Part shown: positions 35,115 through 44,394 of the stretch, piece after piece
Position numbering within the stretch: the first letter of the stretch is position 1
Layout: every line of letters begins with the position of its first letter
Assembly: GCF_038632915.1 (NCBI RefSeq)
Contig: NZ_CP152050.1
Location: 2,325,001-2,389,000 of the forward strand
DNA length: 64,000 nt
Origin: Paenisporosarcina sp. FSL H8-0542
GTDB taxonomy: Bacteria > Bacillota > Bacilli > Bacillales_A > Planococcaceae
Reading direction: 5' to 3'
Translations under genes and position numbers: made by a program
Notes under the pieces: model-generated
Told to the model about the DNA's origin: nothing
What the model saw: the letters and a program-made list of their open reading frames with translations, nothing else
The model's database searches: none

Positions 35115-35396
35115 TTATTTCTCTGTATAAGCATCGTGCAATACAGATAATTCTTTTTCAAGTGTCGAAAGAAGCAACTTTCCTTCTTCACGCTCAATAA
35201 GCCCTAATTTTACAGCGAAATCAATTTCTTTAGATAGACCATACATTTGGGTATCCAAGACTTCTTCGTAAAGTGGGCATTGCGGCATCGTCAAATGGTC
35301 CATTTGAACCTTAATTAATTTTGCTATTTTTTCTGCATCAGCTTTTAATAAATCCATAGCTTTCTGCTGGTACGATTGCTGAGATTTAGTATCCAT
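35115..35396 (-). CDS. ylaN: YlaN family protein
   Basis: A 93-residue helical protein of the YlaN (UPF0358) family, next to ftsW as in B. subtilis and S. aureus. Recent work ties YlaN to iron, through binding iron and modulating Fur. The segment [26 protein letters not shown] (split around residue 37-62) is its conserved core. GGGGG precedes the start. Confidence 0.93.
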   Translation of the reverse strand: MDTKSQQSYQQKAMDLLKADAEKIAKLIKVQMDHLTMPQCPLYEEVLDTQMYGLSKEIDFAVKLGLIEREEGKLLLSTLEKELSVLHDAYTEK

Positions 35397-35564
35397 GAGG
35401 ACGCCCCCATCACCTAATATAGTCTTAATAAAGTGTATCTTTCTAGTGACAAAAATGCAAGTATCGCTTCCACAGTGAATCTTTCCGAACTTAATTCTTT
35501 TTTACCTATAGTCAAAGCGTTATACTAGTAGAAGAAACGCAGCTTGCAAGGGGGCACCAATAGA

Positions 35565-36065
35565 ATGGAAACGATAATACCTATTAAAGGGAATGTGAAA
35601 TTCAAAATAACTTTAGACCCAGGTGTATGGATTTTTGATGATCGACGCATTGACTTAAAAACGTTTTTTACGGAACAGCAACTCGAAAAAAACGAGTTGG
35701 ATGAATACACAAAAAAAATGTCAGCTCATTGGTCACGTGAAATCATGGAAGGTGCAACCTATCCTCCAACGTTGAAAACCGAGAAGAAATACGAGAAGAC
35801 AAAAATCCTGACAGGAACTTTTGGTATTTACTTAAAACATTTTCTAAAAAATGCTGAAGTAAATAAAAACGCAAAATCAGTAGTTATTGAAACTGAGAGT
35901 GGTGAAGAACATTCTTTCACCTTAGAACAAGCAGATTCACTGATTTTCAAGTATAGCCAGGATGGCAAGCCTTTAAATGAGGATGGCCCTGTTTATGTCC
36001 TTCTTGCAGATGGATCCAACTTGGAAAATCCCATCAAGCATGTTCAAGCAGTACGAGTAGATTAG
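35565..36065 (+). CDS. YlaL-position conserved protein of unknown function
   Basis: A 166-residue soluble protein without a recognised domain. Its position upstream of ylaI and divergent from ylaN equals ylaL of B. subtilis. The N-terminus (IPIKGNVKFKITLDPGVWIFDDRRIDL in segments) suggests a beta-rich fold. Start at ATG 35565 after AAGGGGG; a TTG 21 bp upstream overlaps that site. It forms a unit with ylaI, 12 bp downstream. Confidence 0.65.
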   Translation: METIIPIKGNVKFKITLDPGVWIFDDRRIDLKTFFTEQQLEKNELDEYTKKMSAHWSREIMEGATYPPTLKTEKKYEKTKILTGTFGIYLKHFLKNAEVNKNAKSVVIETESGEEHSFTLEQADSLIFKYSQDGKPLNEDGPVYVLLADGSNLENPIKHVQAVRVD

Positions 36066-36077
36066 GAGGTCGTTTCG

Positions 36078-36281
36078 ATGCGTGTAAAATGTGTCATTTG
36101 TGATACCATCAACCAATTGCCTGATGATTCACCACAAGCAAAAAAATTGCGCAATCGACCGATTCATACGTATATGTGTGATCCCTGCCACGAGCGTATA
36201 GAAGAAAAAACGCAAGCTAGATTGGCAACTGGTGACTTTGTTTTTTATAAAAGCTCACGCAGAATTGAAGAAGATTTCTAA
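36078..36281 (+). CDS. ylaI: YlaI, DUF2197 zinc-ribbon protein
   Basis: A 67-residue protein with two CxxC pairs (CVIC at about 5-8 and CDPC at about 38-41), a small zinc ribbon of the YlaI family. Role unknown; zinc or nucleic-acid binding is possible. GGAGGTCG precedes the ATG. Its 3' end overlaps the next membrane-protein frame by 50 bp. Confidence 0.9.
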   Translation: MRVKCVICDTINQLPDDSPQAKKLRNRPIHTYMCDPCHERIEEKTQARLATGDFVFYKSSRRIEEDF

Positions 36282-36741
36282 TGATCACCGTCCCCCCCGT
36301 TTCGTCAATTCTCTTTACATTGGCATATTTAGCGGGATATTATTGGGACTTTTAATGAAGTTCATTCAATCAGTAACGAATATAAATGTCTATACTTTAT
36401 TACTGAATGTTGACTTCATTCCATTTATCGGTGAAGTACATTTGCCTGAAACGATTGAATTCTTGTTTCATGTACTCATCTCTATTGTCATAGCGTTTGT
36501 CTTTGTTGGACTTGCGGATCGGTTGCATGTAGAAGATAGTCTTCCAAAACTATGGTTACTCAGTTTTTTCCTTTGTTTACCGACCTTTGGCTTATATTTT
36601 CTGCTAAGTGAACTTGCTATTAAAGACGTCCCTGAATGGGATGATTGGCATTCTTTTGCGTATTGGACTCTCGGACATTTGTTTTATGTTTGGATACTTC
36701 CCATGTTATATAAAAAAAAGAGAAGCACTAGCTTGCGCTAG
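36232..36741 (+). CDS. Four-helix membrane protein of unknown function
   Basis: A frame of up to 169 residues with about four hydrophobic helices (near 30-48, 75-97, 107-126 and 144-160) and a basic tail KKKRSTSLR. I do not recognise the family. The GTG at 36232 lies within ylaI and has no clear ribosome site; TTG at 36238 is an alternative and a shorter product is possible. The hydrophobic pattern and the terminator placed at its stop support a real gene. Translation may be coupled to ylaI. Confidence 0.65.
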   Translation: MTLFFIKAHAELKKISNDHRPPRFVNSLYIGIFSGILLGLLMKFIQSVTNINVYTLLLNVDFIPFIGEVHLPETIEFLFHVLISIVIAFVFVGLADRLHVEDSLPKLWLLSFFLCLPTFGLYFLLSELAIKDVPEWDDWHSFAYWTLGHLFYVWILPMLYKKKRSTSLR

Positions 36742-36757
36742 CGCTTCTCTTTTTTTC
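36713..36757. terminator. Bidirectional terminator between the membrane-protein gene and ylaH
   Basis: A 14-bp stem (AGAGAAGCACTAGC / GCTAGCGCTTCTCT, one mismatch) with A-tract and T-tract. It spans the stop codons of both convergent genes, which overlap by 14 bp. Confidence 0.92.
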
Positions 36758-37057
36758 ATTATGCAAACGAATTTTATACAAAATTAATATCATTGCGGCG
36801 ATAACTAATCCTTCTACTATTGGCAGGAAGAAAGCTAAAAAAGTAAGCATGATACATCCGATTAACAAGAATAAGTAAATCACGATGTTTTGACCAACTC
36901 TTAATTTTTTGGCAAATCCTAATTTGTATACTACCGCGGATAGCAAGAAGATGACAAGGTACAAAGCGTACCCTGCCACATCGTAGTTGGGAAGGATTTC
37001 ATAAAGGAAACGCGCAACTGGGTACATATTGTCATAGACAAATTGCTGTTCTTCCAA
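36728..37057 (-). CDS. ylaH: YlaH-like membrane protein
   Basis: A 109-residue protein with three hydrophobic helices (about 27-46, 56-73, 78-95), matching YlaH and lying directly downstream of typA as in B. subtilis. Function unknown. Gap to typA is 25 bp, so it is the second gene of a typA-ylaH... unit read in the order typA then ylaH. Confidence 0.85.
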   Translation of the reverse strand: MEEQQFVYDNMYPVARFLYEILPNYDVAGYALYLVIFLLSAVVYKLGFAKKLRVGQNIVIYLFLLIGCIMLTFLAFFLPIVEGLVIAAMILILYKIRLHNEKKRSASAS

Positions 37058-37082
37058 GATTTCTCAACCTCTTTCCATACGA

Positions 37083-38930
37083 TTAATTATTTTCTGCCGT
37101 TTTAGCTTTTTTCGTTACACGTTCACGTTCGTTTTTATCAAGAACTTTTTTACGTAAACGAATTGATTGAGGTGTGATTTCACAGTACTCATCATCGTTT
37201 AGGTATTCAAGTGATTCTTCCAACGTCATGATACGTGGTTTTTTACGTGTAGTTGTCGCTTCTTTGTTTGCAGAACGGATGTTATTGGCAGCTTTCATTT
37301 TCGTAATATTAACAGTTAAGTCATTATCACGAGTATGTTCTCCAACAATCATACCCTCATAAATATCAGTACCTGGTTCAACGAAAATTGTACCGCGGTC
37401 TTCAATTCCTAGAATTCCGTACTCAGATGCTTGTCCTGTAGCCATTGCAACAAGAACACCTTTACTACGTCCACCTACGCGACCTTTTTGCATTGGTTGG
37501 TAGCTATCGAATGTGTGGTTGATGATTCCGTATCCACGAGTTAACGTCATGAATTCAGTTGTGTAACCAATTAATCCGCGAGCAGGAACCATAAAGATCA
37601 AGCGTACTTGACCAGAACCATTGTTGACCATATCAAGCATTTCGCCTTTACGTTCACCCATTGATTCAATAATTGAACCAACATGCTCTTCTGGGACATC
37701 AATTTGTACGCGTTCAACCGGCTCACAACGAACACCATCGATAACACGAACGATAACTTCTGGTTTAGAAACTTGTAATTCGAAACCTTCACGACGCATG
37801 TTTTCAATCAGGATTGATAAATGTAATTCCCCACGACCAGATACAACCCATGCATCAGGAGAGTCAGTTGGATCTACGCGAAGAGATACGTCTGTTTCAA
37901 GTTGAGATTGAAGACGCTCATCAATTTTACGAGATGTTACCCATTTACCTTCACGTCCAGCAAATGGACTGTTGTTCACTAGGAACGTCATTTGAAGAGT
38001 TGGCTCATCAATACGTAAAATTGGCAATGCTTCAGGATGCTCAGTAGGACAAACCGTCTCACCAACGTTAATGTCTTCCATACCAGAAACGGCAATCAGA
38101 TCACCAGCAGAAGCCTTTTGGATTTCCACACGTTTCAGACCCATGAAACCAAACATTTTAGTAACACGGAAGTTTTTCATTTTACCGTCAAGCTTCATTA
38201 GTGAAACTTGTTGTCCAACTTCCATCGTTCCACGGAATACACGACCGATACCGATACGGCCAACATAATCGTTGTAGTCAAGAAGAGATACTTGGAATTG
38301 AAGAGGCTCTTCTTTGTTATCTACTGGAGATGGGATGTGTTCGATGATTGCATCATAAAGTACTTGCATGTTTTCATCTTGCTCTGCAGCAACTGAAGAA
38401 AGACTTGCAGTACCGTTCATACCTGATGCGAAAATAACAGGGAATTCCAATTGATCGTCGTTTGCTTCCAATTCAATGAAAAGTTCAAGAACTTCGTCCA
38501 CTACTTCTTCAGGACGAGCAAAGTCACGGTCAATTTTGTTTACAACTACGATTGGTTGCAAGTTTTGTTCCAAAGCTTTTTTCAATACGAAACGAGTTTG
38601 TGGCATACAACCTTCATAAGCATCCACAACAAGTAGAACACCGTCTACCATTTTCATGATACGTTCAACTTCTCCACCAAAGTCAGCGTGTCCAGGTGTA
38701 TCAAGAATGTTGATTTTCACATCTTTATATTGAATCGCTGTGTTTTTAGCAAGAATCGTAATACCGCGTTCGCGCTCGATATCACCTGAATCCATTGCAC
38801 GCTCGTCCACATGTTCATTTGAACGGAAAGTACCGGATTGTTTTAATAATTGGTCAACTAAAGTTGTTTTACCATGGTCAACGTGGGCAATAATTGCAAT
38901 GTTTCTTAAGTCTTGACGTAAATTAGTCAT
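37083..38930 (-). CDS. typA: TypA/BipA ribosome-associated GTPase
   Basis: A 615-residue translational GTPase of the EF-G/LepA group. G1 is [10 protein letters not shown] (about 15-24), G3 DTPGHADF (about 76-83) and G4 NKIDR (about 131-135); the C-terminal domain carries SVNYGILG-like [11 protein letters not shown]. It helps 50S maturation and growth under cold or stress. Its length and position (ylaG) are standard. A promoter with TATAAT lies about 40 bp upstream. Confidence 0.96.
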   Translation of the reverse strand: MTNLRQDLRNIAIIAHVDHGKTTLVDQLLKQSGTFRSNEHVDERAMDSGDIERERGITILAKNTAIQYKDVKINILDTPGHADFGGEVERIMKMVDGVLLVVDAYEGCMPQTRFVLKKALEQNLQPIVVVNKIDRDFARPEEVVDEVLELFIELEANDDQLEFPVIFASGMNGTASLSSVAAEQDENMQVLYDAIIEHIPSPVDNKEEPLQFQVSLLDYNDYVGRIGIGRVFRGTMEVGQQVSLMKLDGKMKNFRVTKMFGFMGLKRVEIQKASAGDLIAVSGMEDINVGETVCPTEHPEALPILRIDEPTLQMTFLVNNSPFAGREGKWVTSRKIDERLQSQLETDVSLRVDPTDSPDAWVVSGRGELHLSILIENMRREGFELQVSKPEVIVRVIDGVRCEPVERVQIDVPEEHVGSIIESMGERKGEMLDMVNNGSGQVRLIFMVPARGLIGYTTEFMTLTRGYGIINHTFDSYQPMQKGRVGGRSKGVLVAMATGQASEYGILGIEDRGTIFVEPGTDIYEGMIVGEHTRDNDLTVNITKMKAANNIRSANKEATTTRKKPRIMTLEESLEYLNDDEYCEITPQSIRLRKKVLDKNERERVTKKAKTAENN

Positions 38931-38971
38931 TGTTTCACTCCATATTCTTTTTTCGAGTCCTTAACTGTGTT

Positions 38972-39001
38972 ATTATAGCACATGTTGTAACTATTTGTCT
39001 G
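38972..39001 (-). promoter_or_regulatory. Likely sigma-A promoter of typA
   Basis: CAGACA and TATAAT with an 18-bp spacer on the minus strand (4 of 6 and 6 of 6), with TG before the -10 box. Confidence 0.5.
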
Positions 39002-39045
39002 ATTTAGAATTGTAAGAATATTATCGCTTTTGTGGAGGGTACTTT

Positions 39046-39231
39046 GTGAAAAATATTAAATGGGTATTTGTACTATATTCCCTATTAGCTTTATTATCGA
39101 TGTTTGCAATTGGAATATCTGTTGGTTTACGCAGTGTAATCGGTATATTCGCCAGTATTGCAATATTGATCTTTGTTATGGGATTCGGTTTTAAGACCAA
39201 AAAGAAAATGCGTGACGAAGGAACATTATAA
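39046..39231 (+). CDS. ylaF: YlaF-type small membrane protein (DUF5325)
   Basis: A 61-residue protein with two hydrophobic helices and a charged tail (KTKKKMRDEGTL). Position between typA and suhB, divergent from typA, matches ylaF. Start is GTG at 39046 after GGAGGG. Function unknown. Confidence 0.8.
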   Translation: MKNIKWVFVLYSLLALLSMFAIGISVGLRSVIGIFASIAILIFVMGFGFKTKKKMRDEGTL

Positions 39232-39256
39232 AAACACTACGTTGCAAATAATATTT

Positions 39257-39300
39257 AAAGGAAGGAAGGAATGGATTTACACCTTTCCTTCCTTTTTATT
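39257..39300 (+). terminator. Terminator of ylaF
   Basis: Stem AAAGGAAGGAAGG / CCTTTCCTTCCTTT with a following T-rich tract. Confidence 0.8.
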
Positions 39301-39346
39301 TGGCTATTTTAAGCAATGCTCCTAAATGCATTTTATTAAATAACCT

Positions 39347-40138
39347 TTATTTAAGCGTAATATAATTCTCAATTAATGAATCGTGCAAACTTTGTCGTGC
39401 AACAATAAATGTATCTTGTCCTAAAAACTTTAACGGTTGTCCTTTTAAATTAGTGGCAATCGCGCCAACTTCTTCGGCAATGACAACCCCTCCCGCAACA
39501 TCCCACGGTGAAAGTCTCATGGACATGTAAGCATCAATACGTCCCGTGGAAACATATGCAAGTTCCAGCGCTGCAGACCCATATGAACGGATTCCGCGTA
39601 CATCTTTGACCAATCGTATAAGACCTTCATTGTCAACATGACGATTCGGTACTACCCAACTAGCATTCATTCCAATAATTGCTTTGGAAATCGTAGTGGC
39701 TTCCAACATTGGAATCGGTTCATCATTTAAATAAGCTCCATGTCCTTTTTGTGCACTGTATAATTCGTCATGCATGACATCATATATGTAACCGAAAAGT
39801 CCGATGCCATCTTTATAAATCCCTAATGATATGGCAAAATTCCGTTGTTGATGAATAAAATTCATCGTTCCGTCTATAGGATCCAACATCCATACGTAGC
39901 CTTCCAATGATTGAAGGGCATCACCGAAACCTTCTTCCCCTAAAATAGAGTGGCCTGCGTAATCTTTTCGGATATGCTGAATGAAAAATTGTTCGATTTC
40001 TTTATCCATATTGGTTACCAAATCATTGGCATCCACTTTAGATTCTATAACCAATTCATTGGTCAATGAGTGGCGAATCTTTCTGCCTGCTTCTTTTATT
40101 AATGCTTTTGCATAGCGATCGAGTTGTTGAAGTTCCAA
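39347..40138 (-). CDS. suhB: Inositol monophosphatase family protein (YktC/SuhB)
   Basis: A 263-residue Li-sensitive phosphatase-fold enzyme. Metal and phosphate motifs are GEEGFG (about 67-72), WMLDPIDGTMNFIH (about 84-97) and WDVAGGVVIAEEVGA (about 212-226). Probable substrates are inositol phosphates or related sugar phosphates. Start is TTG at 40138 after AAGGCGG, as no ATG fits. It lies downstream of a short YkzI-position gene but beyond that gene's terminator. Confidence 0.9.
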   Translation of the reverse strand: MELQQLDRYAKALIKEAGRKIRHSLTNELVIESKVDANDLVTNMDKEIEQFFIQHIRKDYAGHSILGEEGFGDALQSLEGYVWMLDPIDGTMNFIHQQRNFAISLGIYKDGIGLFGYIYDVMHDELYSAQKGHGAYLNDEPIPMLEATTISKAIIGMNASWVVPNRHVDNEGLIRLVKDVRGIRSYGSAALELAYVSTGRIDAYMSMRLSPWDVAGGVVIAEEVGAIATNLKGQPLKFLGQDTFIVARQSLHDSLIENYITLK

Positions 40139-40181
40139 TGGATTAGCCGCCTTTCCAAATCATTCTCTTTCAATTATAAAC

Positions 40182-40220
40182 AAAAAAAGACCTGATGTCA
40201 GAAATAGACGATCAGGTCTG
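40182..40220 (-). terminator. Terminator of the YkzI-position gene
   Basis: Stem AGACCTGAT / ATCAGGTCT with seven T on the minus strand. It lies between that gene and suhB. Confidence 0.88.
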
Positions 40221-40246
40221 CTTACGTATAAGGACTGGTTATTTCA

Positions 40247-40444
40247 CTAATGTAAAGCATGGAGAGCCTTCAGTTGCTTATGAATTTCGCCAAGCCTTAC
40301 TTTGCTCTTGTCGATTTCCGCATGATTTTTTTCTTGCATCGCATCGTACAAAGAGGCAAGTTCATAGTCAAGCTCTAATTTTAATCCGAGAATCATTTTT
40401 TTCTCAACATCCTCTTTACGAATGATGTGGACAACTTGTTTCAT
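40247..40444 (-). CDS. Small conserved helical protein (YkzI position)
   Basis: A 65-residue, heavily charged, helical protein (KKMILGLKLELDYELASLYD in the middle) without recognised domain. Its place between suhB (yktC) and yktB equals ykzI of B. subtilis, but I could not confirm identity by sequence. AAGGGGTGTAAGAC precedes the ATG. It has its own terminator. Confidence 0.7.
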   Translation of the reverse strand: MKQVVHIIRKEDVEKKMILGLKLELDYELASLYDAMQEKNHAEIDKSKVRLGEIHKQLKALHALH

Positions 40445-40600
40445 GTCTTACACCCCTTTTCTTTTATCTAAATATTCAGAATGTTTTTTATACAATATGG
40501 CACGAAGTTGGTTTTGTCAACTTCAAAAAGCTTACTTACAAGATTTTTTCCCATTTTTTGATTAAACTAAACATACGAAGTACGAAAGGTGGAAAAAAAG

Positions 40601-41224
40601 ATGAAATATAAGTGGGAAAGTGAAGATTTTGAGGTCTTTCAGATAGAAGGATTAGAACATCGTATGCAAGCTTTAATTGAAAAAGTCCGACCAAAGTTCG
40701 AAGCATTCGGTCATACATATGCATCATTCTTTTCAAGTAAAACGGGCGATGAATTCTATCCGCATGTCGCTAAACACGCCAGACGATCCGTTAATCCGCC
40801 CAAGGATTCATGGGTGGCATTCGCACCATATAAACGCGGTTATAAAGCTCTTCCCCATTTTCAAATCGGTTTATGGGGGACCCATGCATTCATTATCTTG
40901 GCTGTCATTTATGAAGCACCCGATAAAGTACAAATAGCCGAGAGATTATTGAAAAAGAAAAGTTTATTTAAAAAACTACCTCAGGACTTTATCATTTCCG
41001 GCGACCACATGTCGCCAGAAGCAATACAACTCAAAGGTGCTCATAAAGAACAATTGCCCTCACTGTTGACGAGGTTGCATGATGTCAAAAAAGCTGAGTT
41101 TTTAGTCGGCCGCCATCTGCCTAGCGAAAAGGCAATTGAAATGTCAGCAGAAGAATTTGCTTCATTTGCAGAAGAAACGTTCGAAGCATTACTACCAATT
41201 TATCATGTGATGGTTAAAAAATAA
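40601..41224 (+). CDS. yktB: YktB, UPF0637/DUF1054 family protein
   Basis: A 207-residue protein of the UPF0637 family with the signature HVAKHARRSVNPPKDSWVAF (about 53-72) and HFQIGLWGTH. Function unknown. ATG at 40601 follows AAAGGTGG; a GTG at 40589 overlaps that site. Convergent with yktA across a repeat-bearing gap. Confidence 0.92.
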   Translation: MKYKWESEDFEVFQIEGLEHRMQALIEKVRPKFEAFGHTYASFFSSKTGDEFYPHVAKHARRSVNPPKDSWVAFAPYKRGYKALPHFQIGLWGTHAFIILAVIYEAPDKVQIAERLLKKKSLFKKLPQDFIISGDHMSPEAIQLKGAHKEQLPSLLTRLHDVKKAEFLVGRHLPSEKAIEMSAEEFASFAEETFEALLPIYHVMVKK

Positions 41225-41289
41225 CTTAACATATTTACAAGTGTCCTTATGCGGCTAGCTCGTATAGATAATAATCAATAGGATGATAG

Positions 41290-41375
41290 TTTAACAGAGC
41301 CTATAATAAATGAGGGAATCGGTTCCCTTTCCGCGGACGAACAGACAAGCCTCCTCGGACCAACAGGATGTTGGC
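41290..41375. repeat. Degenerate interspersed repeat related to the element at 479-610
   Basis: CTTTCCGCGGACGAA (41327-41341) and GCCTCCTCGG (41349-41358) repeat motifs of the 479-610 element in the same order and orientation. They are preceded by TAACAGAGCCTAT (41292-41304), the exact 13-mer seen at 7832-7844, and by the small palindrome GGGAATCGGTTCCC. The right half is missing or decayed. Lies between convergent yktB and yktA. Confidence 0.6.
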
Positions 41376-41421
41376 CACAAAGGCGTTGCGTACGATAAAC
41401 AACAGAATACTACGAGTAAAT

Positions 41422-41456
41422 AAAGGAATAGGGGATTATTTCCCTGTTCCTTTTAT
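41422..41456. terminator. Bidirectional terminator at the end of yktA
   Basis: A 12-bp stem (AAAGGAATAGGG / CCCTGTTCCTTT, one G-U pair) with T-tracts, overlapping the yktA stop codon. Confidence 0.85.
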
Positions 41457-41714
41457 AATGGCGCCTTTAGTTGTCTCTTTCATTTTTTTGATGATTGGAT
41501 AACAAATATATCCGCTTTCTTTTTCGAATTCTCTAAAGTAGGTTTTCTCTTCTGCCATTGAAGGAACCACGTCTTTGAATCGTCTATATTTTTCCATCAA
41601 TACTTCTCGGTTTACACCTTGTTCATATGCGTATTCTATGACTTCAAAAAATTGAACAACGGCAATAATCTCTTCCGTCGACCAATCTTTTGAAAATGGA
41701 TATGAAAAACTCAT
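41436..41714 (-). CDS. yktA: YktA, UPF0223 family protein
   Basis: A 92-residue helical protein of UPF0223, beginning MSFSYPFSKDWSTEEIIAVV as in family members. Function unknown. It follows the nitronate monooxygenase-like gene by 18 bp, so the two are probably co-transcribed. Confidence 0.92.
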   Translation of the reverse strand: MSFSYPFSKDWSTEEIIAVVQFFEVIEYAYEQGVNREVLMEKYRRFKDVVPSMAEEKTYFREFEKESGYICYPIIKKMKETTKGAIIKGTGK

Positions 41715-41732
41715 GTTTTTTTCACCCTTTCT

Positions 41733-42689
41733 TTAATTCCATTTTACGCGGAAGTCTTCCGCTTGTGAAATCATTCTAGAAATTAGTTGTTCCACAGATG
41801 GGACATCATCAATTAATCCGGCTACTTGTCCAGCCCAACCAAACCCATGTGAAGCATCACCTTTATAAATATATTGTTTGTTTGCTTCGCCACTAATATA
41901 CTCTCTTAAAGCCTCGTAAGTAGGAGTCACAGCTTCGATGTCACGAATTTTTTCCGTCCACGGATTGATCAATGCGCGTGCAGGAGCGCCTATCGAGCGT
42001 TTGATAACAGTCGTGCCAGTTTCAGAACTATTTACTAATGCTTGCTTATAAACGTCTGAGGCATGTACGCATTCTTTGGTCGCAATGAACCGAGTACCCA
42101 TTTCGATTCCTTCAGCTCCTAGAGCAAGTGCAGCCATTAAACCTCTGCCATCCCCTATTCCACCTGAGGCGATGACAGGAATGGACACAGCATCCACAAC
42201 ACGCGGTACAAGCACCATTGTTCCAACGTCATCGCGGCCCAAATGCCCTCCACCTTCCTGGCCCACAACCATTACAGCATCAGCACCGAGTTCTTCTGCT
42301 TTTTGTGCTTGTCTTGTAGCAGCAACTAGCACGAGTTTTTTTATATCAGTTCCTTTTAGTTGATCAAAAATCGGTGTCGGATTCCCTCCAGTCATTGACA
42401 CGACAGGTACCTTCTCCTCTATGGCAACTTCAAGCATATGCGAAAACGGTCGTCCCTGATCACCAATTGCAAAGTTTACACCGAATGGCTGATCGGTCAT
42501 TGTTCGTACTTTATGTATTTCTTTTCTAAGTGCCTCTGGTGATTCCAGGCTCATTGCCGTTATCTGACCAAGGCCGCCAGCATTCGAAACAGCTGCTGCC
42601 AAATCTGCATAGGCAAGGTAGGCAAGTCCACCTTGAATGATTGGATATTTAATATGTAATAAGTCCGTAATCCGTGTTTGCCAGTTCAT
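41733..42689 (-). CDS. FMN-dependent nitronate monooxygenase / FabK-like protein
   Basis: A 318-residue TIM-barrel flavoprotein of the 2-nitropropane dioxygenase family. FMN-binding motifs are PIIQGGLAYLAYADLAAAVS (about 15-34), GQEGGGHLGR (about 142-151) and ASGGIGDGRGLMAALALGAEG. The family includes nitronate monooxygenases and FabK enoyl-ACP reductases. The lack of fatty-acid genes nearby favours the former, but this is not decided. GGGGGAATT precedes the start. Confidence 0.85.
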   Translation of the reverse strand: MNWQTRITDLLHIKYPIIQGGLAYLAYADLAAAVSNAGGLGQITAMSLESPEALRKEIHKVRTMTDQPFGVNFAIGDQGRPFSHMLEVAIEEKVPVVSMTGGNPTPIFDQLKGTDIKKLVLVAATRQAQKAEELGADAVMVVGQEGGGHLGRDDVGTMVLVPRVVDAVSIPVIASGGIGDGRGLMAALALGAEGIEMGTRFIATKECVHASDVYKQALVNSSETGTTVIKRSIGAPARALINPWTEKIRDIEAVTPTYEALREYISGEANKQYIYKGDASHGFGWAGQVAGLIDDVPSVEQLISRMISQAEDFRVKWN

Positions 42690-42758
42690 TTTTCAATTCC
42701 CCCTAAATAATTAATTGTATTATATTCGATTTTATTGTCGAAATTCCTCTAATATTTA

Positions 42759-42787
42759 TGGTCATCTGCAGTTCTAAATGCTATAAT
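42759..42787 (+). promoter_or_regulatory. Likely sigma-A promoter of speA
   Basis: TGGTCA and TATAAT with a 17-bp spacer (4 of 6 and 6 of 6), about 78 bp upstream of the chosen speA start. Confidence 0.5.
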
Positions 42788-42864
42788 TCACTTGTTTTTC
42801 ATTTTCAATCGGTGTTCAGGACTTCTTGGATGCTGTCATTAAGAAAGTTGAGGTGGTACGACCA

Positions 42865-44334
42865 TTGTCTCAGTTAGAAACCCCTTTATTTGATGCCTTG
42901 CTGAAGCATCGCAACCGACATCCTATTCAATTTCACATTCCCGGTCATAAAAAAGGAAATGGTGTTGATCCTGCTTTTCGTGAATTCGTAGGCGATAATA
43001 TTCTTTCCATAGACTTAATTAATATTGCTCCACTTGATGATTTGCATTCACCAAAAGGTGCGATTAAAAAAGCTCAGGAATTAGCTTCCGAAGCTTTTGG
43101 TGCCGACTTTACATTTTTCTCTGTGCAAGGAACCAGTGGTGCCATCATGACGATGATTTTAAGTGTTGTCGGTCCTGGCGATAAAATTCTGGTACCACGC
43201 AATGTTCACAAATCCATCATGTCTGCAATTGTCTTTGCAGGTGCAATTCCAGTATTCATCCACCCAGAAGTGGATCCAGAACTTGGCATTTCACACGGAA
43301 TATCTGCTGAATCGGTTGAAAAAGCTTTGGGTGCTCATCCAGATGCAAAAGCTGTACTTGTGATCAACCCAACTTATTTCGGCATTGCTGCTGATTTGGC
43401 ACGCATTGTAGAAATATCCCACAGTCGTAATATTCCGGTATTGGTGGATGAAGCACATGGTGTCCACATCCATTTCCATGAATCTTTGCCCGTCTCAGCG
43501 ATGGCTGCCGGTGCGGATATGGCAGCTACTTCCGTACACAAACTGGGCGGTTCTATGACACAAAGCTCAGTCTTGAATGTTCGGGAAGGTTTAGTTTCAC
43601 CTAAGCGTGTTCAATCCATTTTGTCCATGCTAACTACAACTTCTACATCGTATCCGATCTTGGCTTCTCTTGATACTGCTAGACGCCAATTAGCTATTCA
43701 TGGTCATGACTTATTAACAACGACTATTCGATTGGCAAAAGATACACGAAAGCGAATCAATCAAATTCCAAACCTACGATGTGTGGGCGAAGAAATTTTG
43801 CGCACTTCTGCAACATACGATATGGATCCTACTAAATTATTAATCAGTGTCAAAAATTTAGGGATTACAGGTCATCAAGCCGAAGAATGGTTGCGAGAGA
43901 AAGCAAACATTGAAGTTGAATTATCCGATTTATATAATATACTCTGCATCGTGACGATTGCAGATTCCAAAAAAGAAGTGAACTTGCTTGTCAATGCTCT
44001 TCAGCGCATGTCCCAATCATTCGAAGATGAAGCTGAAATCGTGGAAGCTTTTGTAACCATGCCAGATATTCCACGTTTAGCCATGACGCCTCGAGATGCC
44101 TTTTATGCAACAACTGAAGTTGTACCGTTTGCAGAATCTGTAGGACGTATTTCCGCTGAATTTATTATGGTATATCCACCTGGTATCCCTATTTTCATTC
44201 CAGGGGAAATTATTACGGAAGATAATATCGCCTATATTCATATGAATATCGAAGCGGGCTTACCAGTTCAAGGTCCTGAAGACGACGAATTGAAGTTGAT
44301 TCGTGTCATTAAAGAACATAAAGCTTTCTATTAA
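42865..44334 (+). CDS. speA: Arginine decarboxylase (SpeA, Orn/Lys/Arg family)
   Basis: A 489-residue PLP enzyme of fold type I, very close to B. subtilis SpeA in sequence and length. PLP lysine is in SVHKLGG (about 223-229), with DEAHGVHIHFH upstream and the C-terminal YPPGIPIFIPGE. It turns arginine into agmatine for polyamine synthesis. I place the start at TTG 42865 (MSQLETPLFDAL) because GAGGTGG precedes it and it matches the B. subtilis N-terminus MSQHETPL. The TTG at 42826 would add 13 unconserved residues. A pot-type polyamine importer begins at 63.6 kb. Confidence 0.95.
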   Translation: MSQLETPLFDALLKHRNRHPIQFHIPGHKKGNGVDPAFREFVGDNILSIDLINIAPLDDLHSPKGAIKKAQELASEAFGADFTFFSVQGTSGAIMTMILSVVGPGDKILVPRNVHKSIMSAIVFAGAIPVFIHPEVDPELGISHGISAESVEKALGAHPDAKAVLVINPTYFGIAADLARIVEISHSRNIPVLVDEAHGVHIHFHESLPVSAMAAGADMAATSVHKLGGSMTQSSVLNVREGLVSPKRVQSILSMLTTTSTSYPILASLDTARRQLAIHGHDLLTTTIRLAKDTRKRINQIPNLRCVGEEILRTSATYDMDPTKLLISVKNLGITGHQAEEWLREKANIEVELSDLYNILCIVTIADSKKEVNLLVNALQRMSQSFEDEAEIVEAFVTMPDIPRLAMTPRDAFYATTEVVPFAESVGRISAEFIMVYPPGIPIFIPGEIITEDNIAYIHMNIEAGLPVQGPEDDELKLIRVIKEHKAFY

Positions 44335-44340
44335 TGCAAC

Positions 44341-44382
44341 AAGGCTGAGACTCCTCTGAATAGGAGCGCTCAGCCTTTTCTT
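44341..44382 (+). terminator. Terminator of speA
   Basis: Stem AAGGCTGAGnnnCTCCT / AGGAGnnCTCAGCCTT with a T-rich tail, 7 bp after speA. Confidence 0.88.
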
Positions 44383-44394
44383 AATTGAAGGTCA

